A stretch of DNA of 25,421 nt from JACRLW01 sp050181465. GTDB taxonomy: Bacteria > Planctomycetota > UBA1135 > UBA2386. Position 1 is the first letter of the stretch; each line of letters starts with the position of its first letter. The translations under genes and the position numbers were made by a program. The notes under the pieces were generated by a model, which saw nothing but the letters and a program-made list of their open reading frames with translations, had not been told where the DNA came from and did no database searches. Shown here piece by piece: positions 9,622 to 16,066 of the stretch. Location of the stretch: the NCBI GenBank assembly GCA_050181465.1, contig JBFXDD010000053.1:1-25421 (forward strand), in the 5' to 3' direction.

Positions 9622-10722
9622 TCATTCGGGCGGGCTGGCGGTGCGACCGCCGGCCAGCGCAGCGTTTCGGTTCAGCTTGCTCCGGATGCCGGCGAGCGCG
9701 GTCTCCACGAAGGGGCCGGGGCAGTCCGTCTCTTTCAGGTCGGCATGGCTGACCACCGCCTTGGGCGACAGCCCGTGCCGTTCGACGGCGGCGGCGACGA
9801 GTCGCTCGAGGGCGTCGAGTTGCGCCTTGGGCGGCGCCCCGTCGTCGCGCGGCAAGAAGTTGCCGAGCAGGCAGATGCCGAGGTTCCCCCGGTTGCGTTC
9901 GTCGTCGCCGGCGTGAGCGCCCTGCCAAGAATCCTGACGACCCGTCCACACCCGCCCGGCGCGGTCGATCAAGTAGTGATAGCCGATGTCGCCCCAGCCC
10001 TGCTCCTGCTGGTGGTAGCGCTGGATCGAGCGGATGGCCGCGATCGCGGTGCCCGGGCGATCATCGACGCAAGTCGTCGCCGAGTGGTGGATCGTGATCC
10101 GCGTCACCTTCCCCATGGGCTTCATCTTCCCGGTCTTCGCGGCGGCCGCGCGCCAGGAGTCGCGGGGCCGGACCTGGAGCGCGACCGCGCTCCGCTCGTC
10201 GCGCGGCGCGGGTGCCGGGCCGTCGATCGCCGCGACCAAGAGGGCGTCGGTGGTCAGTTCGCGGGCCTGCGCGCGTTCGCTCTGCGCGCGGGCGACGTCA
10301 CGGCGGTGCTCGAATCCGCGAGCGCGCAGCCACCGCGCGATCGCTTCGGTGTTCGGCGACGGCGGCGGGTCGGCGAACACGACCTGCACGAGCTCGGCCT
10401 CGGCCGCCGCGTAGTCGCCGGTGGACTGCAGCAGGAACGCGATGCGCACGCGAGCGCCGGGATGCAGCGAGTAGCCGCGCAAGGCGGCGATCTCATCGTG
10501 GGGGCGCGCGGGAGGGGTGGCGGTGACGGTCGCGAACGACGGCGGCGGCGGCGGCGCGGGGGTCGACTCGCGAGTCCGCATCGGCACGCTGCCGCAGGCA
10601 GCGAGTACCGCCACACCGAGGAACGCCAGCGCAACGGCGAGCCCGCGCGCACGGCAACCGCCGAGCGCACTGCCGCGCAAACCGCGACGACCGAACGTCG
10701 CCTTACCGATTTCTGATTCCAC
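9622..10722 (-). CDS. N-acetylmuramoyl-L-alanine amidase (Amidase_2/PGRP fold), lipoprotein
   Basis: The enzyme should cleave the amide bond between N-acetylmuramic acid and L-alanine in peptidoglycan. The 366 residues contain a basic N-terminus, a hydrophobic segment (28-42) and lipobox LAAC (Cys 43). A proline-rich linker (APPPPPPSF, 56-63) and an alpha-helical, TPR-like region (about 78-165) follow. The zinc amidase domain spans about 205-350. By comparison with T7 lysozyme, likely zinc ligands are H212 (IHHSAT), H326 (VSHADLK) and C334 (DCPG), with Y248 (GYHYLIDRAG) as the catalytic tyrosine. The start is GTG 10722, supported by GAGGG five bases upstream. It lies 127 bases before the DUF1573 gene on the same strand. 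A role in peptidoglycan turnover or recycling is inferred. Confidence 0.9.
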   Translation of the reverse strand: MESEIGKATFGRRGLRGSALGGCRARGLAVALAFLGVAVLAACGSVPMRTRESTPAPPPPPSFATVTATPPARPHDEIAALRGYSLHPGARVRIAFLLQSTGDYAAAEAELVQVVFADPPPSPNTEAIARWLRARGFEHRRDVARAQSERAQARELTTDALLVAAIDGPAPAPRDERSAVALQVRPRDSWRAAAAKTGKMKPMGKVTRITIHHSATTCVDDRPGTAIAAIRSIQRYHQQEQGWGDIGYHYLIDRAGRVWTGRQDSWQGAHAGDDERNRGNLGICLLGNFLPRDDGAPPKAQLDALERLVAAAVERHGLSPKAVVSHADLKETDCPGPFVETALAGIRSKLNRNAALAGGRTASPPE

Positions 10723-11055
10723 GACCGCCCTCGTGCGCCGTCCTGGGATCCGCTTCGGATCGCAGGAACAACGGTGAGATCCTAGCCCGGATGACTCGTG
10801 AACGTCTACTGCGATCGCCGCAAGTCGCGCCCGGCGGCGTCGCTACGTCGGCTCCTCCCTGGCAGCGTAGCTACAACTACGCTTCGGTCGTCGACCGACG
10901 CAGCTCCTTGCCGGACATCGACCTGCGGCGATCTCGCGACGACGTTCGCGAATCATCCGGGCTAGGGACGCGACCCGACGGCGTAAAGGCGTGCCGACTT
11001 CGACGATCAAGCGTCAGGGCGCCCCCTGCCGATATCGGAGGGTTCCGACGTCGTC
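10723..11055. other. gene-free stretch of 333 bases
   Basis: This gap lies between the divergent amidase (-) and anti-sigma kinase (+) genes and must hold promoters for both. Most of it is the long inverted repeat at 10781-10966. A 91-codon open frame (10791-11066) runs across the repeat, but it has no ribosome binding site or recognisable protein features and overlaps the kinase start, so I do not call it a gene. I see no convincing -35/-10 pair. Confidence 0.6.
10781..10966. repeat. long imperfect inverted repeat, MITE-like or REP-like element
   Basis: The two arms 10786-10870 and 10877-10961 are each 85 bases long and surround a 6-base loop (CTACAA). Arm ends are perfect: CCTAGCCCGGATGA (10781-10794) is the exact reverse complement of 10953-10966. 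Further perfectly matching blocks inside are GAACGTC, GATCGCCGCA, GTCG, CCGGC, CGTCGG and, at the loop, AGCGTAG. Other positions differ or are shifted by 1-2 bases, so roughly two thirds of the arm can pair. CTAG stands directly outside both ends (10782-10785 and 10962-10965) and could be a 4-base target duplication, but CTAG is its own complement and may be just part of the stem. No transposase gene lies inside. The element fills most of the 333-base gap between the amidase and the anti-sigma kinase gene. I found no second copy in this window. Confidence 0.75.
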
Positions 11056-11520
11056 ATGGTCGCTGAAGTCCAACTCGTGTTCAGGGGGTCCTTCGACCAT
11101 CTGAATCTGGTCTGGCAAACCGGCGAGTGCCTCTTGTCGGCGGTCCCCTTTCCGGTCGATCCGGAGGGCGTTCGGCACGGGGTGCTGGTCGCGGTGCAGG
11201 AGTTGGTGACGAACATCCTGCGGCACGCCTATCACGGCGACCTCGAGTTGCCGATCACCTTGCGCTATCGCGTGGACGAGACCGGCTGCGACATCGTGAT
11301 CGAGGATGTCGGGCCGCCATTCGACCCGACGGCAGCAGCGACTCCGGCCGCCACCCAGCACGACATGCCCACGGAGGCCGGCGGCTACGGAATCCTGATC
11401 GCCAAGGTCGTGCTCGACGAGATCGACTACGCGCGCGTGGGGAATCGCAATGTGCTGACGCTGCGCAAGTTCGTGCGGGAGGACCTCGGTCTCGGAGTGG
11501 CGTCGAAGGAGTCGCGGTGA
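11056..11520 (+). CDS. RsbW/SpoIIAB-like anti-sigma factor serine kinase (HATPase_c_2)
   Basis: Proteins of this family bind a sigma factor and phosphorylate a STAS-domain antagonist on Ser/Thr, controlling stress or developmental transcription. The 154 residues form a single GHKL ATPase domain: the N-box is AVQELVTNILRHAY (46-59, with E49 and N53), the G1 box is EDVGPPFDP (83-91), and the glycine-rich lid/G2 is GGYGILIAK (109-117). The ATG at 11056 has GGAGGG (11037-11042), 13 bases upstream, a rather long spacing. The gene overlaps the next one by GTGA (11517-11520), so kinase and phosphatase are translationally coupled. No sigma factor or STAS gene is visible in the window, so partners must be encoded elsewhere, or the kinase works in another pathway. 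Confidence 0.88.
   Translation: MVAEVQLVFRGSFDHLNLVWQTGECLLSAVPFPVDPEGVRHGVLVAVQELVTNILRHAYHGDLELPITLRYRVDETGCDIVIEDVGPPFDPTAAATPAATQHDMPTEAGGYGILIAKVVLDEIDYARVGNRNVLTLRKFVREDLGLGVASKESR
11506..11511 (+). promoter_or_regulatory. ribosome binding site fixing the phosphatase start
   Basis: AAGGAG lies five bases before GTG 11517. This decides for GTG 11517 as the start of the SpoIIE-type phosphatase. The frame is open far upstream (to 11127), but that part is the shadow of the kinase gene. Confidence 0.7.
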
Positions 11521-13118
11521 GTCGCACCATCGTCGACTCGCCGGCGGTTCGACCGCTCCTGGAGATGCTGCCCGCAGCGCTGGGCGGGGAGTGCGCGATC
11601 GAGGTTCGCTCGCCGCAGGGCAGCGTCCTCTACTCTTCGGTCGATCGCCCCGCCGTGGACCCGGTGGAGCTGGAGGTCGCGTTCGGCGAACGCGGGGAGC
11701 GGCTGCGGGTCCTCGTCGCCGCGCGGCGACTTCCGGAGGCCCGGGCCCTGGTTCGCGCGTTGGCCGGTGCGGCGGAGGAACGCCTGCGCATCGAGCGCGA
11801 GATGGAGAGCGTGTTCGCCGGATCGCTGCAACTGCTCGAGGAAGTCGCGATGACGGCGGAGATGTTGTCGAAGCTCCCGCGCTGTGCGAGCGACGACGAA
11901 GTGGTCCGACTCGGTCTCGAGGCCCTGTTGCTCGGCGCGAGTATCGGTCGCGTGATCTGGGTGGAGACCGGCGGTCGTAGCGGGCTCGCCTACGCGCGCC
12001 AGGAACTGGAGATGTCGCCGTTCGCGGAGGTCGAGATTCGGTCCCCGAGTTCGGGAGCGGACGGTTTCGAACCGGGCGGCACGATCATCGAGCGCGCCTG
12101 TGCCGCGGGCACGGAAGGTCTGATCGAACGCGGTCACGAAAGCGGAGTGGCGGCGGAGCTGGGACTCTCGGGCAACGCCGAGGTGCTCGCGGTTCCGGCC
12201 CGTTTCGGCGACGCCGAGAGTGAGGCCGCCCTGGGCGTGCTGATCGCGGTCGACAAACGGGCGAGCAGCTATGCCGAGGCATCGAGGTTGGGATCGCACG
12301 AGGCGAAGACGGCCGGAATGGTCGCACTGATGATCGCCGCCGCCATCGGCAACCGACGCGCCGCGCTCGCCGGCCAGGAACTCGCGCTGGCGCGCGCGAT
12401 CCAACAACAGGTGCTTCCGGCGTGCGGTCCGCAGCTCCGCGGCTACTCGCTTCGGGGACGCTGCGCGACCTCGGGTGCGGTCGGCGGCGACTACTTCGAC
12501 TTCATCGACATGGCGGATGGGCGGACGCTCGCGTTCGTGGGTGACGTGTCGGGTCACGATCTCGCCAGCGGCATGGTGATGGTCGGGGCGCGTTCGGCGT
12601 TGCGGGTGATCGCGCCGCTGAGCCGTTCCCCTGCGGAGATCCTGGATCGCCTGGCGGCGTCGCAGCACGACGACCTGGTGCGCACCGAGCGATTCGTGAC
12701 CGCGGCGGGCGTGGCGGTCGATCCGAACTCGGGGCGGATCGAGTTCGTGGGTGCCGGGCACCCCGATGGGTTCGTCGTGCGCGCGCGCGATGCCGTCGTC
12801 GAACGCCTCGAGAGCAGCGGTCCGATGCTGGGCTTCATACCGGGCCACCGATTCGCCAGCGTGGCGTCGGAGCTGGGGGCGGGCGATCTCCTGCTGCTCT
12901 ACACCGACGGTGTGATCGAAGCGCGGAACGCGGACGGCGAGGAGTTCGGTGAACACCGGCTGCTCGAGTTGCTCCGGGAGTGTGCCGGTGCGACGGCGGA
13001 GATGGTCCTCGAACGAGTCTTCGCGGCGGTCGCGCACCATCGCGGGGAGCAGGTGAAAGGTGGTGACGACGTCACCGTCGTGGCGCTGACTCGTGATGGA
13101 GCGAATGGCGATGAGTAA
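11517..13118 (+). CDS. GAF + SpoIIE-type (RsbU-like) PP2C serine phosphatase
   Basis: This phosphatase is expected to dephosphorylate a STAS antagonist, opposing the RsbW-like kinase encoded just upstream. From GTG 11517 it has 533 residues. Residues 1-90 form an N-terminal region I cannot assign, followed by a helical linker (about 85-125). Residues 120-285 look like a GAF-type sensor domain, ending in the helix LALARAIQQQVLP (290-301) typical before this phosphatase class. The PP2C domain (310-526) has the metal-binding motifs GGDYFDF (323-329), GDVSGHD (342-348), YTDGVIEARN (462-471) and GGDDVTVV (515-522), with D325, D343, D464 and D517/D518 as candidate Mn/Mg ligands. All key aspartates are present, so it is probably active. 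No transmembrane segment is evident. It overlaps the receiver gene that follows. Confidence 0.9.
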   Translation: MSRTIVDSPAVRPLLEMLPAALGGECAIEVRSPQGSVLYSSVDRPAVDPVELEVAFGERGERLRVLVAARRLPEARALVRALAGAAEERLRIEREMESVFAGSLQLLEEVAMTAEMLSKLPRCASDDEVVRLGLEALLLGASIGRVIWVETGGRSGLAYARQELEMSPFAEVEIRSPSSGADGFEPGGTIIERACAAGTEGLIERGHESGVAAELGLSGNAEVLAVPARFGDAESEAALGVLIAVDKRASSYAEASRLGSHEAKTAGMVALMIAAAIGNRRAALAGQELALARAIQQQVLPACGPQLRGYSLRGRCATSGAVGGDYFDFIDMADGRTLAFVGDVSGHDLASGMVMVGARSALRVIAPLSRSPAEILDRLAASQHDDLVRTERFVTAAGVAVDPNSGRIEFVGAGHPDGFVVRARDAVVERLESSGPMLGFIPGHRFASVASELGAGDLLLLYTDGVIEARNADGEEFGEHRLLELLRECAGATAEMVLERVFAAVAHHRGEQVKGGDDVTVVALTRDGANGDE

Positions 13119-13497
13119 CCCTGCGATCCCATCCGCGAAGGTTCTCGTGGTCGACGACGATCCCTTCATCGCGCGCAGTCTCGCGTTCGTCCTGCGCAAG
13201 GCCGGCTTCGACGTCATCGAGGCTCGCGACGGCGAATCTGCGCTCGAGACGATCCGCAGCCAGCATCCCGACCTGGTCTTCCTCGACGTGATGATGCCGA
13301 AGATCGACGGCTTCCAAGTCGTCGAACAGGTTCGAGCCGATCCGGCGTGCGACGGCGTCCGCATCGTGCTGTTGACCGCGCGCGGTCAGGAAGCAGATCG
13401 TCTGCGCGGTCAAGCGGTCGGAGCGGACGCCTACGTCACCAAGCCGTTCTCGCCGACCAAGATTCTCGAGCAGGCGCGCGCGCTGCTGCGCGCCTGA
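13111..13497 (+). CDS. stand-alone response regulator receiver domain
   Basis: The 128-residue protein is a single CheY-like receiver domain without output domain. The acidic pocket is D15/D16 (VVDDDPF), the phospho-acceptor is D59 (LVFLDVMMP), and the switch residues are T89 (VLLTARG) and K111 (YVTKPFSP). Start choice: ATG 13111 has GGAG (13098-13101) nine bases upstream and overlaps the phosphatase stop by eight bases. In-frame GTG 13093, ATG 13096 and ATG 13105 are alternatives without a better site. It is the third gene of the kinase-phosphatase-receiver operon. It may feed a phosphorelay signal into the partner switch, but no histidine kinase lies nearby. Its stop is only three bases from the convergent sulfatase stop. 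Confidence 0.93.
   Translation: MSNPAIPSAKVLVVDDDPFIARSLAFVLRKAGFDVIEARDGESALETIRSQHPDLVFLDVMMPKIDGFQVVEQVRADPACDGVRIVLLTARGQEADRLRGQAVGADAYVTKPFSPTKILEQARALLRA
13471..13496. terminator. hairpin within the receiver gene stop, between convergent genes
   Basis: CAGGCGCGC (13471-13479) and GCGCGCCTG (13488-13496) form a perfect 9-bp stem with an 8-base loop. It covers the last codons and most of the stop of the receiver gene and lies five bases from the convergent sulfatase stop. There is no T-tract on either strand. A shared terminator is inferred from position; the RARALLRA-type codons alone could also produce it. Confidence 0.4.
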
Positions 13498-13500
13498 AGT

Positions 13501-15012
13501 TCACCGCTTGCGCGGTTGCGGCCGCTGGAAGTAGGGCGCTCGGTAGGGAAACTCGTCGAACTTCACCTCGGCAGTCGTGAAGCGCGGGTCACCGCTCGCC
13601 CGCAGTTCGCGCCGGAGCCGATCGCGCAGGGTTGCGAGGGTCTCGGCGTGATCGGGGTCCGCGGCGAGGTTGCGCAACTGTTCGGGGTCGCGGCGGCAGT
13701 CGTAGAGCTCGTGCGCCGGCCGCTTGCCGAAGCAGGCGGAATGGAAGGTCGCGAGTTCGGGGTCCTCGGCACCGTCGGCGATCAGCCGCTTGGTCGGACC
13801 GTCGTCGCAGTCGGCGAACCGACGCATCGGGTGGGTCGCACCCGCGGGCACGCCCGCGGGCCAGCGGTCGGGCTCGAGATTGAGCACGAACAGCCAGTCG
13901 GCAGTCCGGATGGCTCGTGCGGGGTAGCCCACCAGGGACGGCGCTGCCTGGGCCGGCACGTGACGTTCGCGCCCGAAGATGACGAAGTCGCGCGGCGGGT
14001 GGTCGGACGCAGGGTCGATCAGCCGCGGGAGCAAACTCACGCCGGTCATCACGGGTGGGATCGCGATACCCGCGACGGCGAGGAAGGTCGGTGCCAGGTC
14101 GGTCAGGGCGACGAATGCGGAATCGACCCGACCCGGCTCGCGGATGCCGCGCCACCGCATGGCGAGAGGGACCCGTGCACCGCGGTCGTAGAGGTTGCCC
14201 TTGCCGCGCGGGAACGGCATGCCGTGGTCGCCGGTGACGACCACGAGCGTGTCCTCCAGCAAGCCCTTCGCTTGCAAGAGTTCCAGCGCCGCGCCGACGT
14301 CGCGGTCCCAGCGTTGCACCGCGAAGTAGTAGTCGGCGATGTCGGAGCGCACGACCTCGCGGTCGGGCCAGCAACCCGGAACGCGAATCTGCGCCAGGTC
14401 GATGCCGCCGCCCGCGCCGCTGCCGGGGACGTAGTCGCGGTGGGGGTCGGAACTGCCCAACCAGAAGCAGAACGGCTGATCCGGATCGCGTTCGGCGAGG
14501 AATGCGTCGAAGGAGCGCGCGGGTCCGCAGGGGTGCGACTGGTGGCCGCCGGCGCGGAAGTCTCCCGGTCCCCACGCCTTGCGCCAATGACCGACCAGGT
14601 AGCCGGCGTCACGGAGCGCACCGATGAAGGTCGGATGCGCGACGTCGAGCGTGCTGTGCAGATTGGCGCCTTCGCCGAGTCGCCAGAAGTGTTGTCCGGT
14701 CAGGATCGCGTTGCGCGAGGGCGTGCACGAGGGGCTCGACACGAAGGCGTGATCGAACAGCACGCCCTCGCGAGCGATCCGGTCGAAGTTGGGTGTCGCC
14801 ACGACGTCGTCGCCCAAGGCTCCGGCGTGCGGCCAGCCCCAGTCGTCGGCCATCGCGAAGAGGATGTTGGGTCGACGGATGGTGTGCGCGTCGTCTTGCG
14901 CGGCGAGCATGCCGCAGAGCGCGATCTGGATGGCGAGTTGGAGCCAGTGCGCGAGGAAACTCAGGCGCATCGTGGACAGGTCGGTTCGCATGGACTGCCT
15001 GCTGCCACGCAT
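13501..15012 (-). CDS. secreted sulfatase (type I, Cys-type formylglycine)
   Basis: The enzyme is predicted to hydrolyse sulfate esters, probably on a sulfated polysaccharide or its fragments, outside the cytoplasm. The sequence shows the sulfatase fold in order: NILFAMADDWGWP (49-61; D56 and D57 bind Ca), the signature CTPSR (96-100; C96 would become formylglycine), GHWRKAWGPG (141-150), SDPHRDY (188-194), GDHG (261-264) and KGNLYDRG (271-278). With 503 residues it fits the heparan N-sulfatase-like/sulfatase S1 subfamilies; substrate is unknown. The N-terminus has a Sec-type signal peptide ending near MLAAQD. Start: ATG 15012 overlaps the upstream TIR gene stop (TGATG); in-frame GTG 15015, ATG 14991 and ATG 14970 are possible and all keep the signal peptide. 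The maturing formylglycine-generating enzyme is not in the window. Confidence 0.92.
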   Translation of the reverse strand: MRGSRQSMRTDLSTMRLSFLAHWLQLAIQIALCGMLAAQDDAHTIRRPNILFAMADDWGWPHAGALGDDVVATPNFDRIAREGVLFDHAFVSSPSCTPSRNAILTGQHFWRLGEGANLHSTLDVAHPTFIGALRDAGYLVGHWRKAWGPGDFRAGGHQSHPCGPARSFDAFLAERDPDQPFCFWLGSSDPHRDYVPGSGAGGGIDLAQIRVPGCWPDREVVRSDIADYYFAVQRWDRDVGAALELLQAKGLLEDTLVVVTGDHGMPFPRGKGNLYDRGARVPLAMRWRGIREPGRVDSAFVALTDLAPTFLAVAGIAIPPVMTGVSLLPRLIDPASDHPPRDFVIFGRERHVPAQAAPSLVGYPARAIRTADWLFVLNLEPDRWPAGVPAGATHPMRRFADCDDGPTKRLIADGAEDPELATFHSACFGKRPAHELYDCRRDPEQLRNLAADPDHAETLATLRDRLRRELRASGDPRFTTAEVKFDEFPYRAPYFQRPQPRKR

Positions 15013-15944
15013 CACAGTATGCCGGCCGCTCGCAGCTCGGCCTCGATCTGCGAGCGAACCTCGCTCACGTTCTCATTGAAGCTGGTGTAGACGATACCCT
15101 CGATGTCGGAGGGAAGCTTCACGCTGCCCTTGACCAGGATCATGATGTTGGAGAGGGTGAGCCTGGAGATGAAGAAGCCGAGCTCGATGAGCACATTGGG
15201 CCGTGGCTGGAAGTATGTCTTTCCGCTGTTCTTCACCCAATCGTCTTCGGTGAACACTGCGATCGCGAACTCGCAACGCTCGGCCTCGCGAATGAATCGA
15301 TCCAACCACGACAGCGATCCATATCCCTGCGTTTGGCCGAGAACGATGGGACGAGCACCCAGGCCGAGCAGGATTTCCTTGAGTTCACGCCACTTCGCTT
15401 CGTTGTGGCCGTGCAGAATGAACACATCGTTACTCGACGCTTCCGAGACCTTCTTCAGCGCATCCTCGAAGTAGGCCTGCCACGGGGGCTGGCGAAAGTT
15501 GTCGACCTTGAACGCCGGGAGTCGCACGCTGTCCGTGGATGCGGCGTAGAACACGATCGCGCCGCGCGGGGACGGGGACTCCGGATCGGCGATGTAGATG
15601 CGCGAGACCGGACAGGTCAGGGTGGGAATCGTTCGAAACAGTCGCGAATACTTGGAACTCAGTTCATCGGCTTCTGCCCACGTCGTGTCGACTTCGGTGC
15701 GAAGTTGATCCGCAGTTTGCCCAAACTGTGGCGCGATCCGCGCAAAGTCGGCCTTTCGAGAAAGGAAGCAGAACTCGAAGACCACGCCCTCCTTCAGTCG
15801 CCGAAGAATGATGTCCTTGTGAAGCTTGATCGTGCGATAGAACGATGCACCGACGCACAGGACTCGTTCGGTTGCAGTCGAATAGAGTTGGCCGACGAAG
15901 ACCTCGGAGCTCGCGCCGCCGTCGAAGACGAAAGGATCACTCAC
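15012..15944 (-). CDS. TIR-like domain protein (CAP12/Pycsar-effector TIR type) with unassigned N-terminal domain
   Basis: The C-terminal half (about residues 173-300 of 310) matches the TIR-like family first called predicted nucleotide-binding protein, now linked to CBASS Cap12 and Pycsar effectors: VFILHGHNE (174-182), LGARPIVLGQ (195-204), AERCEFAIAVFTEDD (221-235), then PNVLIELGFF (249-258) and LPSDIEGIVY (277-286). E254 is the likely catalytic glutamate of an NAD-cleaving TIR. Residues 10-165 are a mixed alpha/beta domain I cannot assign; VLCVGASF and a following helix recall PLD-like sensor folds, a weak guess. No membrane segment or signal is seen, so it should be cytoplasmic. Start GTG 15944 has GAGGTGA (15959-15953) eight bases upstream; GTG 15956 is in frame but lies within that site. 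Its GC content is visibly below that of its neighbours. No cyclase or CD-NTase gene is present. Function as an antiphage effector is inferred. Confidence 0.82.
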   Translation of the reverse strand: MSDPFVFDGGASSEVFVGQLYSTATERVLCVGASFYRTIKLHKDIILRRLKEGVVFEFCFLSRKADFARIAPQFGQTADQLRTEVDTTWAEADELSSKYSRLFRTIPTLTCPVSRIYIADPESPSPRGAIVFYAASTDSVRLPAFKVDNFRQPPWQAYFEDALKKVSEASSNDVFILHGHNEAKWRELKEILLGLGARPIVLGQTQGYGSLSWLDRFIREAERCEFAIAVFTEDDWVKNSGKTYFQPRPNVLIELGFFISRLTLSNIMILVKGSVKLPSDIEGIVYTSFNENVSEVRSQIEAELRAAGIL

Positions 15945-15952
15945 GCTGTCGC

Positions 15953-15959
15953 TCACCTC
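15953..15959 (-). promoter_or_regulatory. strong Shine-Dalgarno site deciding the TIR-like gene start
   Basis: On the minus strand GAGGTGA is a 7-base match to the anti-Shine-Dalgarno complement and ends eight bases before GTG 15944. The upstream in-frame GTG 15956 overlaps it and has no site of its own. This is one of the best ribosome binding sites in the window. Confidence 0.6.
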
Positions 15960-16066
15960 TGGTTCGCGCCTGCGCCGGCCGAGTCCGACGATGGGCCGAC
16001 GGAGGGTAACCGGTCAGGTCGACCTCGCAAGCGCCAGTCCTGCACCCGCATGCGTGCGGCGCAGCC

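Noticed and set aside
9049..10716. 555-codon open frame on the plus strand opposite the DUF1573 and amidase genes
   Set aside because: It overlaps two well-supported genes on the minus strand and shows no protein features.
10791..11066. 91-codon frame across the inverted repeat
   Set aside because: It has no ribosome binding site or domain, and overlaps the kinase start. The sequence is better explained by the repeat.
15012..15944. Complete CBASS or Pycsar operon
   Set aside because: No CD-NTase, nucleotide cyclase, Cap2/Cap3 or other effector gene lies next to the TIR-like gene. Its neighbours are a sulfatase and a membrane protein.
16046..16059. Hairpin CCGCA-TGCG-TGCGG after the membrane protein stop
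   Set aside because: The 5-bp stem is too short to support a terminator and there is no T-tract.
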